Source: Rugalucina vietnamica
Taxonomy: Eukaryota; Mollusca; Bivalvia; Lucinida; Lucinidae
Direction: 5' to 3'
DNA length: 64,000 nucleotides
Assembly: GCA_964017185.1 (NCBI GenBank)
Contig: OZ024878.1
Coordinates: 15,509,351-15,573,350 of the forward strand
The notes beneath the pieces are model-generated. The model made no database searches and was not told where the DNA came from. It worked only from the letters and a program-made list of their open reading frames with translations. Below, piece by piece: positions 1-11,200 of this stretch. Made by a program: the position numbers and the translations under genes. Every line of letters begins with the position of its first letter. Positions within the stretch are counted from its first letter, which is position 1.

Positions 1-779
1 AAACCGGCCCAACGTCATAACGACGTCATGCTATGCGCATTCGTGCTGCTGTTAGCTAGCTCTTAAGCATTTTTGGAATCTACCTGGCATACGGGCATCT
101 AATTGTCAGATATGTGTGTATAAGGTGGTGAATGGTGTCGAAACTACAATTCGTTATGTTGTGTATTTCACGAATTCTATTCTTTTCTGTCACGACGATC
201 ATTTTCGACAGTATGACGTTATTTGACGTTACGTTGCGCGAGTCGACATGAACCCTTTTCTGGCCGTGTAGAAATCATGCATACTACTTGTTGATTGCCG
301 TTTTCTTAATTTCCTTGTTGCCATATACGCTTTCTGCTCTTAGCGGTGTTTCTTTCTTTTATGGTCCGTTCCAAACACACAATTTATCGAATACCGTTGT
401 TTCCTTCGCGTTTTAGGCATACCCACTTAACAGTATGCCTTTACGCCCAAATGACGTCACACACTAATATGATGTAATATACTCACCGCAAACATATTGA
501 ACTTTGCTCATACAAAGTTTGGTGAAAAAAGCATGGTAAACTATCAAATGCATTGCCATCATTATACAGCGACGTTTTGCAAAAATGAACAAAAGTGGGC
601 CGGTAATCATGATGTACGGTTTCCATGGCAACCACTGTTAAAATTGTATTCATGCCAGAGCAGCAAAATTTGCTGTATAAGTACAAATAATGTTTGTCTA
701 TGTAACTGTAATATATAGTTTAATTCAGCTGATTTACAAAATAAGAATATGATGGCACTTTTCCGCGAACTTTTTGAAC
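1..779. other. No gene recognised; several CRE-like sites
   Basis: ACGACGTCAT (20-29) and ATGACGTCAC (451-460) are CRE-like. The sequence is CpG-containing to about 460 and then AT-rich. I see no exon of the kinesin gene here. Confidence 0.6.
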
Positions 780-1990
780 ACCCCTCGTATATGTCTGATA
801 TATTACTTATACACCCTATTTTGTCTCAATTTTATAGCCAAATTCAAGAAAAGTAGGTTTTATTTTGTAAGCTCAGAGTCAATCCAATTATTTGCATTTT
901 AATGGTTTCCTCTTATTGGCAAATACAGTTATGTTATTCGGAATTGTGGTTTATTCAGAAAAATATGTCAGTTAAAATAAAACTGATTTTCTCACATTTT
1001 CCTTCATTTTTTTATTATCAAATTTGAAAGAGTTATCGCCCTTGACAGCATACTTAAAATCCATATTTATTTTGTCTTCAAAGTAAGGTTTAGTTGATAG
1101 TTATGTTTGTAAATGAAGTTTGGTTCATGTCAGCATTTACAATAAAAGTATATGTTTGATATGCTACCCCTACCCCCTATTTTGTCACAATTTCACAGCC
1201 AAAATCATGAAAAGTAGGTTGTATTTTGTAAGCACATGGTCAGATTTCAATTATTTACATTTAAATGGTTTCCTACTATTGGCAATTGCAGTTTTATTAG
1301 CTACCAATGAGGTTTATTCAGAAAAATATGTTAGTTAAACAGAAAAATATGCTTTTTTCACATTTTTCTTCATTTTCATCAAATTTCCAAGAGTTATCGC
1401 CCACATACTTTCAATTCATATCTGTTTCATCTTTAAAGTAAAGTTTAGTTCATAGTTATGTTTGTAAATGAAGTTTAGTTGGTCTCAGCATTTACAATAA
1501 AAATATATGTTTGATATGTTACCCCTACCCCCTATTTTGTCTCAATTTCAAAGCTAAGATCAAGAAAATAAGGTTATATTTTGCAAGAACAACGTCGGAT
1601 TCTAATTAATTGCACTTTGGTAGGTTCCGTCTATTGGCAAATGCAAATGGATTGCTTGTCAATGTGTTTCAAATAGAAAAATATGCCAGTTAACATAAAA
1701 ATCCGATTTTCTCAAATTTTCCTTCCATTTTCATCAAATGTTGAAGAGTTATCGCCCTTGACAGCATGCAAGTACTTACGATCCATATCTTTTTTGCCTT
1801 TAAAATAAAGTTGGGTAGATATAAGCTCATTTAAGATAATCGTTATTATTTATATCATTGTCAATAAAAATATACAGCTGATATGCTTCCCCTACCCCCT
1901 ATTTTCTTCCATTTTAATGCTAAAAATCATGTAAATCAGGTGACATTTTCTTCAAACAAAGAAATTTATCAGCAAAATACATTACAGATT
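780..1990. repeat. ~355-bp tandem repeat, about 3.4 degenerate copies
   Basis: TACCCCCTATTTTGTCTCAA recurs near 813, 1169, 1530 and 1897, with matching downstream text (TATTGGCAA, GAGTTATCGCCC, AAGTTTAGT). There is no coding potential. Confidence 0.85.
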
Positions 1991-2109
1991 TCATCTGCTA
2001 TTGGGAATTATTGATTCTATGCTTTAAACACGTTTTACTACAAAACTATTCACAGACAACCACCACTGTCTTAAAAACTTAAATTTCCATTTTGCTTAAA
2101 AGTGCAATA

Positions 2110-3796
2110 CCAGAGGACCAATGGTCCTGTAAACGCTCACCTGAGATCTGCTTCATATACCAATAAACATATTTGAATATTATGGTATTTAACCCCAGTG
2201 CAGGGACAGATGAAGCCCTTGGGCCATTTTCTTTTTTTTTTTCAGAGTAATCAATATTCTGTCCATTTGCCAATTTCCTGCTGATTTTCCCCTTCAAATA
2301 ACATTTTAAAAACAGATGAGCCCCTGGGGTCCATTTTTTTTTCAGAATCATTAAATTTCAGTCCTACTGCCCTTTTCCTGCAAGACTTTCACTTAAAATG
2401 ACATTTTAAAAGTTTTCCCCATTCAAATGCATTGACAACCTATGTTGACCTTGCCATAAAATAGGTCAAGGTCACCACAGGGTCATGTTTTATATATACA
2501 TTGTAGTACTTGAGTCATCCATACTTCATGCAAAGTTTCGTTGAAATCGGTTCAACGGTTCTGGATAAGAAGATATTTTAAGGGTTTTTACCATATATGG
2601 GCATGGCGGCCATCTTGGTCATGTGACCTGGATTATTTATATATACATTGGTTCCCACTTCCTATAGATGCTTCAAATAAAATTTGGCTTTGATTGGCCA
2701 AGTGGTTTCAGAGAAAAAAATCTTTGAAAAGTGTGTATGGACGACAGACTGGCCAAGGTCAAGAGATGACCTTGACCTAAATTAATCATATACCTTCATC
2801 TAATCCATTAGTTGTTTGCATCTACCAATTTTCAGATCTCAGGCTGCAATAGTTTTCAAAAAATAGCTAATTTCCACTTTTCCCATTATAAGTCTATGGA
2901 AACTTAAAGTTACCATAGCAACCAGAGTTCTTATCCGACTGGAATAAAAAACACAAATTATGTAGAGTCTACTGTCAGGAACATGTATACAAAGTACAGG
3001 ATTCATCCACTTGACAGTTTCTGAGGAGAAGATTTTTGAATGTTTTTTTTCAAAATTTTGCCCTTTATGGGGCCCCAGCAACCAATCAAAATAAAGGAGA
3101 TTAGGACAAAACTCGCATGAAACGTCAAACACTACTCAATAAACATTTCTGCAAAACAAAATTCAAATGTCTGCAATTTTAGCGGAAAAATAGCCGATTT
3201 CCACTTTTCCCATTATAAGTCTATGGAAACTTTAAGTTGCCATAGCAACCAGAGTTCTTATCTGCCTGGAATAAAAAACACAAATTATGTAGAGGCCACT
3301 GTCAGGAACATGTATACAAAGTATAGGCTTCATCCCCTTGACAGTTTTTGAGAAGAAGATTTTTGAATGTTTTTCGAAATTTTGCCCTATATGGGGCCCC
3401 TGCAACCAATCAAAATGAAGGATTTGGACAAAAGTCACATGAAACGTAGAGGACTACTCAATAACATTTCTGCAAAAACAAAATTCAAATATCTCCAACA
3501 AGACAGCAAAAACTGGCAATTTTCACTTTTTTCCATTATAAGTCTATGGGAAGCATAAGTTGCCATAGCAACCAGAGTCCTTATCCGATCAATATAAAAA
3601 ACACAATTATTCTTTCCCCCTACCTGTAGATGGTGTATGTGTAATATGAGAACAATCGGCCCAGCGGTTTCAGAGAAGAAGATCTTTGAAATTGTGGACG
3701 ACGGACGGACGGACGACGGACGACGGACGGACGGACGCCGGAGCATGGGTATACTATCAGCTCACCTATGAGCCTTCGGCTCAGGTGAGCTAAAAA
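2110..3796. repeat. CCAGAGGACC...GAGCTAAAAATA interspersed repeat, copy 1
   Basis: Starts CCAGAGGACCAATGGTCCTG, followed by GCTCACCTGAGATCTG. Ends with ACGGACGGACGACGGACG, GAGCCTTCGGCTC (hairpin) and AGGTGAGCTAAAAA. Inside are a TGACCTTGCC...AGGTCAAGGTCA module and about three 330-bp tandem units with CCATTATAAGTCTATGG. The same start and end recur at 18.73-21.55 kb. Confidence 0.82.
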
Positions 3797-5098
3797 TATG
3801 CGCTATTCATTTTCAGAAAACGGTCTTGCCCCACTCCATTTTTTTCACAGATACAACTGCCATACATGAAAGTTTCTTATCAGTCTCAAGAGAATGTTCA
3901 AGTCCCGAGTCTTTTTAAGATATCTATTTTCAGAATGTGCCTATTTTTCTGATTTTCACATTTTCTGCAAAAGTGCTAAATACCCATACTTTAAGATGCT
4001 GCTGCTGCAAGATGCACATACAGACTGATAAAAGAACTATACCAAAGGTAAGTGGACAGATAGATGTCATAAGTAAAGCATTGGTTAAGCTGGGCTCCTT
4101 TTGGAACTATAAAAACTTTGACTTTGAAAAGTGTAATTTTCAAGAAAATTATCTGCAGTTTTTACCGAAATTTGGAAAAAAATGAAGTTGGCAGTTGCCA
4201 TGGCAACGGACGAAGCAAAATATATATTGACAACATTTTTCTTGGTTTTGAGTGGTACTGATCATTGTGTGAAAGTTTCATCCAATTCTGAGACTATGCG
4301 TGCCGGACCCCCATGTTAAAATTTTGGTGGTTACAGAGAATTGATATTAATCACATAATGCAAATTTCCATAAAGAAAGCATTCAGCCCAATGACAAATG
4401 TTTTAAAAGGCTGTAAAATCTAAAGCAATGCCCGTAGCTCAAATCAGTTTTCTGTTCCATACTCGCAGCACAAAGGGCAACGTTTTAAGTGAAAAAAATA
4501 ATTCGGGTAAAAAATCGTGTTTTTAACCAAAAGTGCATTTTAGACACAAAAGTATCGATATTTCGATTATCAAAACAGTTTTGCAGTTGAATAAACCAGT
4601 AAGAAGGGGTAAATGACAGAACTGGATAGGGTAGGCAACAATCAATGAACAATAGCAACTTCAGGGGGTTTCCATCGTTTCTGCAAGTCTTCGAAAACGC
4701 GAAAAAAAGATGGAATGTTTGCACAGTGATGGTTCTGCTTCATATCTATCTATAGCAAAATTTCGGGTGTTAGATTACAAGTATGTCCTGTGAACAAAAA
4801 TAAAGTTTTGATGCTTATCAAACTTTGAGTAGTATACTTTCACCAGATACCCCAAAAACTTTCATAGACTTTCCATGTTATATATAGAAGCAGACTTATT
4901 ATTCACAGCATTTCATGGGCTTTTATATCTTTCTCGGAACAAAAGTTTACTTAATTTTGAAGAGACGCAGACAAACGTCCCAGCCCCAAATGTATTTCAT
5001 TCGGTATCTGTCATTCATGGATTACTCTTTGGCATGCAATTTCAATTCTAGTGTGCCTAGAACAAAGCAACAGACTGTCCATAAAGCCAGGTTCTTAC
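3797..5098. other. No gene recognised
   Basis: AT-rich sequence with short open frames in several directions but no family motif, no paired splice signals in kinesin phase, and no long repeat. If the kinesin gene continues, its next exon is not recognisable here. Confidence 0.6.
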
Positions 5099-5209
5099 CT
5101 TCTTCAATTCTTTCCAGGTTCTTACCTTCTTCAATTCTTTCTGTAGGTCTTTGATTGTCTGACTCTCCCAATCTTTTTGATTCAGATTTCCTGGGACTTT
5201 GTTCTTGAT
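5099..5209 (-). CDS. KIF27: KIF27/7 exon 13 with two tandem splice donors
   Basis: The exon encodes [20 protein letters not shown] then DLQKELKK. A 27-bp tandem duplication has copied the end of the exon with its donor. Using the first GTAAGA ends the exon at 5126 (84 bp). Using the second ends it at 5099 (111 bp) and adds VRTWKELKK in frame. Either product is phase 0. No further kinesin exon was recognised to the left. Confidence 0.82.
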
Positions 5210-8200
5210 CTAAAATAACAGATAAGATTTTGTGAGGACCGGAAACTATGTTTAAGAAATAGATGAGCTCTTAAAGTGATTTGTTCAGTAATAATTCACT
5301 GTTTGGAGGTCAGTTGTAAAGAAGATCAAATCACCAGCACGTAGCGCGAGTGATTTATATTCTTGCACACCAGATAGAGAAATCCTACATTTTACCCCAT
5401 GTGAGAAATTCTTATCCCACCCTCGTTATCTCACCCCGGTCGCACCCTGCATTCAGGTGTTCTTTTTAACATTGGTTGTATAGGACGTCACGTAATTTCG
5501 TCGCTAAGCGCACACGTCACAATGACGTCAAAACGTTTAAATTCAAAATGGCGGACGCCGCGATTGTAGCATTTTTTTAGATAAATAGTATGAAAACCAA
5601 GCTTCGCCGCATTAAGGCGTGCAAGAAAAAGAATCCATCATGCGAGCCTCGTGATGCCAAACTGTAACAGATTTGTCTATCCATACCTGACACTCATTTA
5701 AGGTTCTTATATTCTTACAAATGACCGAAAAATTAATAGTGAATTATTACTCCACAAGTTACGCACTTGAGTTGATCTATTTCGATTCTAACACACAATA
5801 AATGGAATAAAAGTTGCTGAAACCGTTGATATCATTCAGCTCTCTGCCATGGCATTGTAAATATCCCACCAAAAGTTTGATTTACATACAATTATTACGT
5901 TTGTTAAGCTCTAAAATGATGTTATAGCGTCTAAAGTCAAGACTACACAGCTTCATGGGATAGATGACGTCACAAATAACATTGAAAGGGTGCAAAGTTA
6001 TTGCCTTATATAGCTGCTTTACATTATCTAAAACTTTACACTGTATTTATAGTTAGTTGTAATCCCTCCCGAATGTGTATTTTTAAACAAAACTGTATTC
6101 CAAACTGCCAAAAAAGGCGTTTTAGATTGCCAAAAACACTTGTTGGCACCCAAGAATGTTCAATTTACATTGAATGATGATCATTTTGGCAATCTAAAAT
6201 GTCTTTATTGGTAATCAAGCACTGTTTTTGTGTATTAAATGGGATGCTTGCGATTGCTGCTAATAATGTGTGATCATGAAGCCTCTCACTATCCTCTTTA
6301 GAAAGGAAGATGCTTTTGCGCAACTTTTACAACATGTACATGTTATGAAAATACTAACTTCTTCCATGAGATCCAGCCAGTCTTTAAGCCTGATGTCTTG
6401 GCTCTTGGAGAGAATATCTTTCCCCTGGATCTGTATAAACTGTCTATAGGCTTCCTCGGCTATCAGTTTATAATTACCACACTCTGTCTGTAACCTGCAT
6501 GGTGGAGAAGAATCATACTGATATTTTCACCGACAAATATGGATTAATTTTTGTATCTAAATATGCATGCTCTTTACAATGCCAGTGCTATGGAAAGCTT
6601 ATGTTTTGCTCCAGTTGGGTTCAAACCCAGAACCTCTTTTTTAAGTTTCGATTATTGCTTAACATCCCAGTCGACAATTTTTGTGTCATGTCAGGACAGG
6701 GCCACATTTTCCTGGGTGTTGTCAGTTCCAAGGGGAGCTTATAGTGTCTTGCTGAAGTGGAGGTAGGAATCCAACCTGAGACTTCTTTATCCCCAGATTG
6801 TTACTCTACCACTGGGAATCGGCCCTCCAATGTGAACTGAACTGTTGACATACCTAGCCACTTGGTCCTCTAGTTTATGGATCTGCCCAGCATATCTAGC
6901 AGTCTTTTCCGGGTCTAGCTCTGGTCCATTACTCAGCATGGTGGTTCTCTGACGGGCTAACTCTTCTCGGAGAGCCTGAATGCAAAATTACAGGTTATAT
7001 TAAATGTACTTGGCTTCAGGGCTTACAAATTTTCATTTGGAAGACATGTCGATAAATACAGTTGGAGCTCATGTTTTAGAGCTGCACTGATGGATGTCTT
7101 GCCCTCTTTTGAAAGTTTTGTATACAGCCATTTGTTTACTGAATTCACAATTCAAACTGCACCCAAAAGAAGTTTAAGGATTTATCAATATTGACATGAG
7201 TGGGTGGGGTATGTAAAACAGAAATCTACTGTTTTCTTGAATCTGTTAATCAAATGATGATGTGTATTTATTGCTAATAGACATCACAGATACTAGGAAT
7301 GAGTCAATATAGTTATTATTTTAAAATTTTAAATAGCTTGGTGTAAAATTGGAAATGTAACTGGTTTTCGTGGGACCCATTTCCTGGAAAATGGAATGCA
7401 TTTGAATAAAAATTATGCAAAGCCTAAATGTCTAGGATACATAATCTGACAAATTAAAAGTTATTTTGGGGTCATGGAAATGTATTTCTCTGGGGAAAGT
7501 TAGTGTAAACATGTTTTTCTGGAAAATTCTGAAAGTGGGTAACTTGGGGCGGATCGTGTGCGCTTACTGTTTGCTGAAAGATGACATGCCTTTTGTTTCA
7601 GGTTCTTATATGATTTAAGTCAATGACTACATCGAAAAATCTGTCTTATTGTTTTCAAAAAGCTAAGAAAAATGGGTCCGACGATTTCAACCCGGAAGTA
7701 ACTGAAAAATGACTCACTTGCTCTGAGCTGACCACTCATTCCACAATCATGTATACACAAATCCATGTATTTGCAACATATTCAATAGTCCCATGATAAA
7801 GCATGCTAAAGAATGTAGCATTGTTGACAAAATAAACAATGCTTTTTATACAGGTAAATCTTCAATTATGTATATACAGTGACCGGCTATAAGTCCTTAA
7901 GGTTATGATAGAGTAAACGGAGAATATACTGAATTGCCTGTTTGTTTTATTGCCATTTGTCCGGAGCTATGATCATGCCGGGCTGGTTATTTATCCAAAC
8001 CCATCTGTTCCTGGGCTAACCGCCCCAAGACAGATCACCAGTACTTAGTGCATATTTTTTCAACACTAACAGACAAAGGCTTGTCATGACTAAGTGGCAG
8101 AGGGAGAATGACCATAGAAATATTTTTATGAATCTTCATGAAAGCAATGTGATAGATATGACGTCAATCGCTTCAATACATATTTGACAAGCCACCGATC

Positions 8201-11200
8201 AATTTTTTGAGCCAGGTCAAAGAAAATACATTGAAAAACAATATGTAGGCAAAACAAATTAATTACAATACATTACCTTGATTTCAGTTTGCATTTCTTC
8301 GAACCGTATGGACTGTATATCTCTGTTTACAATGGGCAGATTCTTGATATTTCTCGCCTAAAAAGCATATATGAATTTATAAAACCACTCCTCAAAACAT
8401 ACAATTATACCTATGTACATTTTTTAGGAATAAAACTTTTCACTTTAAAATACTTATTTATTTTAGAATGCTACCATAAAATAAAACACAAACTGATAAA
8501 CTTGATTTGTCTTTATATATGTTATCCATTTGTCTCAACATCAGAAAACATACTTTATGCAATAACGGCTGTTATAGCAATACTGACAAATTAGTGACAA
8601 TCCTGTCCAATATGCACATACACAAATTATGTTATGCATGAATATACTAATCAAACAGATTCAAATATAACTTTTTGAACTTTTAGAAATGGGTGAATAT
8701 GGTCACTGGAGCTTGAATATTGGCTGGTTGAACGTCTTAGCAATCATTACATATTATTGTGGCGATTTTGTAAACACCCTAGCTATTCAATGTTTTTGAA
8801 TTTTGATTTTGAATATTTTTATTTAAACTATCCTGGCTATTTTATACGAATGAAACGACACAACACGACGAAACGATGCAACGGACGGGTACAACGGAAC
8901 AAAAATTGTGGATGTAACCTCTTCAACTATAACTGGGACAGTATACCACTCTGATTGATACAATGGGGTGAGCAACTGCTATGGTGTCTTCTGCAACTAT
9001 TAACTGATACAGAATAACGCTTGACATGCAGAAAGTATAACCTAAATTGTAACTAAGCCAGGTTTCATCTGAACGACTCATAACATACGACCCAAAATTT
9101 TCAAAAGAAATATACGAGCCAAATAACGACACCAATACAAGAGTAAGCTCTTTAAGTTAAATGCTTATCTCACATATTTGCAACGGGTATCGTAAGACGA
9201 AGTGTATTGAAAAAACCAGTGTGTTCATAAAATTAGAGAAGAGAAGTCTACGATTTTGATTTGTGCTCAATGACTGAATGACACAAGGATTACACCTCAA
9301 AGCATGCTTTGTGTGTTTCCTCGGCCACCAATCAAATTGCACTAGTCCTAAAATTATCAACCTTATAAAATAGCAGTCAGATTCAATTCAAAAGTAATGA
9401 TTGCCAAGACGTCCAACCAGATGCCGCTTGAATCCCGCCACAACAAATTTACCAAATTTGTCCCCCATTCAGCGGCATATTGGGCGGAAACAGAAGGTTA
9501 AGAATGTAGCCGGTTAATTTGCGGGGGCATTTGAGTCATATATTGTTTTTGTTGGGTCTAGAAGAAAAAGTCGGATCGCTTCCTGCAATGTCAGAAGAAA
9601 AATATGGTTGCCGATCTTTGACAGATGTGTACCATCTCTTTTAAGGAGGCCAGGCGTGTCGGTATCAATCTCGTGAAGGATTGACCGACCCCATGTTAAA
9701 GTTCTCACAGCCTGTCTACCAGCCCGATTGACCCGTTTTCTTTTTTGGTCCATCAATTTGAGTTTTTGTTGTAGGTCCAAATGTTTCATGGACGCTATGT
9801 CATCCAAACCTCTCCATTGAGTCCTGGGTAGAATGTCAGACCACACTATGTATGTGTCATTGAAAACAGACTGCAGATACCATAAAGTCTTTTTGATTTT
9901 GCTCATCAATTTAGCTAATTTGATTGACACCAAATCATTGCCTCCCAGGTGGACCACAATTAACGCTGGGGTAGTATGAAAAAGCATCTTCAGCTGAATG
10001 GTCGGCTTTAGTTGTGGCCAGTGCATGCCTGGCCGGCCAAACCAGCGCACAGTTCTGTCAAGGTCTAAGTTAGCCTGTTTGGATTTGATAGCCTCTTCCT
10101 CGGCATGGGAGATGATTGAATCTCCGATGATCCAAACATCTGGAAGAAAGCAAAATTAAAGGTCTGGTAAACCGTATAAAGGATAGAATACGATATGTGA
10201 GGAAGCCTAAAGGCGAATATACCCGTCAACAGCATCAGACTTCCAACGACCCAATTTTTTTATTGCATCTGACGAAATCCCTTTTGAGGCTAAATCTGTA
10301 GCTCGACCTATGCGAAATGCATGAGAGGTATAAATGCCAGTAGGAAGCCTCAAAACTCTTACAGCTTTGGCCAGAACTGCGCTGAATTGGCTCTGTGTCA
10401 AAGGTGTGCCGTTTGCATGTGAAAAGAAGTAATATGCATTTGCAGGACGAAGATGCATATAATGACGAATGGTTGTGACACAACAAAATGAAGAATCTTC
10501 AGATTTTGGAATATGCAAAGTAGTGGGCAACCCGCGTTGATTAGTTTTTGAAATTCTAATGGTGATGAGTAAGGTGTTGCCATCATCAACAAGTTCAATA
10601 TCACCAGAAAGTAAAGGCCTATCAGGCTGAAGGTAGCTAGAAAAAACTACTTCACTTACCCGCAAAAGTGCAAAGTAAGATAAGAAGTAAGCACTTTGGA
10701 AGAGACAGGATTCAAAATCTGAATAACATATGTTAGGAAGCACATGGCAAATCCTTCTTAGAATATGTTCCGTTATAGGAGCACGGACATCACGGGACTT
10801 GCGTGACCTTTTAAAGCCCTCTAGGAGCTTCTTTACAACAAATGCATTAGTTGGGTCCTGATAGTTGTGTAACTTGTGATAAAAACTTATTCCAGACAGG
10901 TAGGATGCAATGGTAGATGGTGAATATCCAAGTTCAAAAGAATGTGCAATGAACAGCGTAACATGTTGAGTTGGAACAGGCCATATTACGTGCAATGAAT
11001 AATTATTTCTAAATTGTTCAAAAGCTGATAAAGCATTATCATAAACACTTCGAGTGTTGGGCGCAATACTGGAAGCTAACAACTGGTTTACACTTGTTTG
11101 AAGATATTCCAGAGATGGTTGGGTACTGTTGAAGGTTCCGGATCGGCATCGGGAGCGAGTTCGTGGAATTTCTGCAATTGAAAACGGCTTAGCGTATCGG

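Noticed and set aside
483-686. Possible small protein or further kinesin exon on the minus strand
   Set aside because: No coiled-coil character, no paired splice sites in the needed phase, and no family motif.
3765-3796. Hairpin GAGCCTTCGGCTC followed by CTAA, as at a Helitron 3' end
   Set aside because: The second copy (21.55 kb) lacks the hairpin, there is no TC start, and no Rep/helicase or A-T insertion pattern could be shown.
9361-9520. Long terminal repeat of a classical LTR retrotransposon
   Set aside because: No TG...CA borders or primer-binding site, and the element encodes a tyrosine recombinase rather than a DDE integrase.
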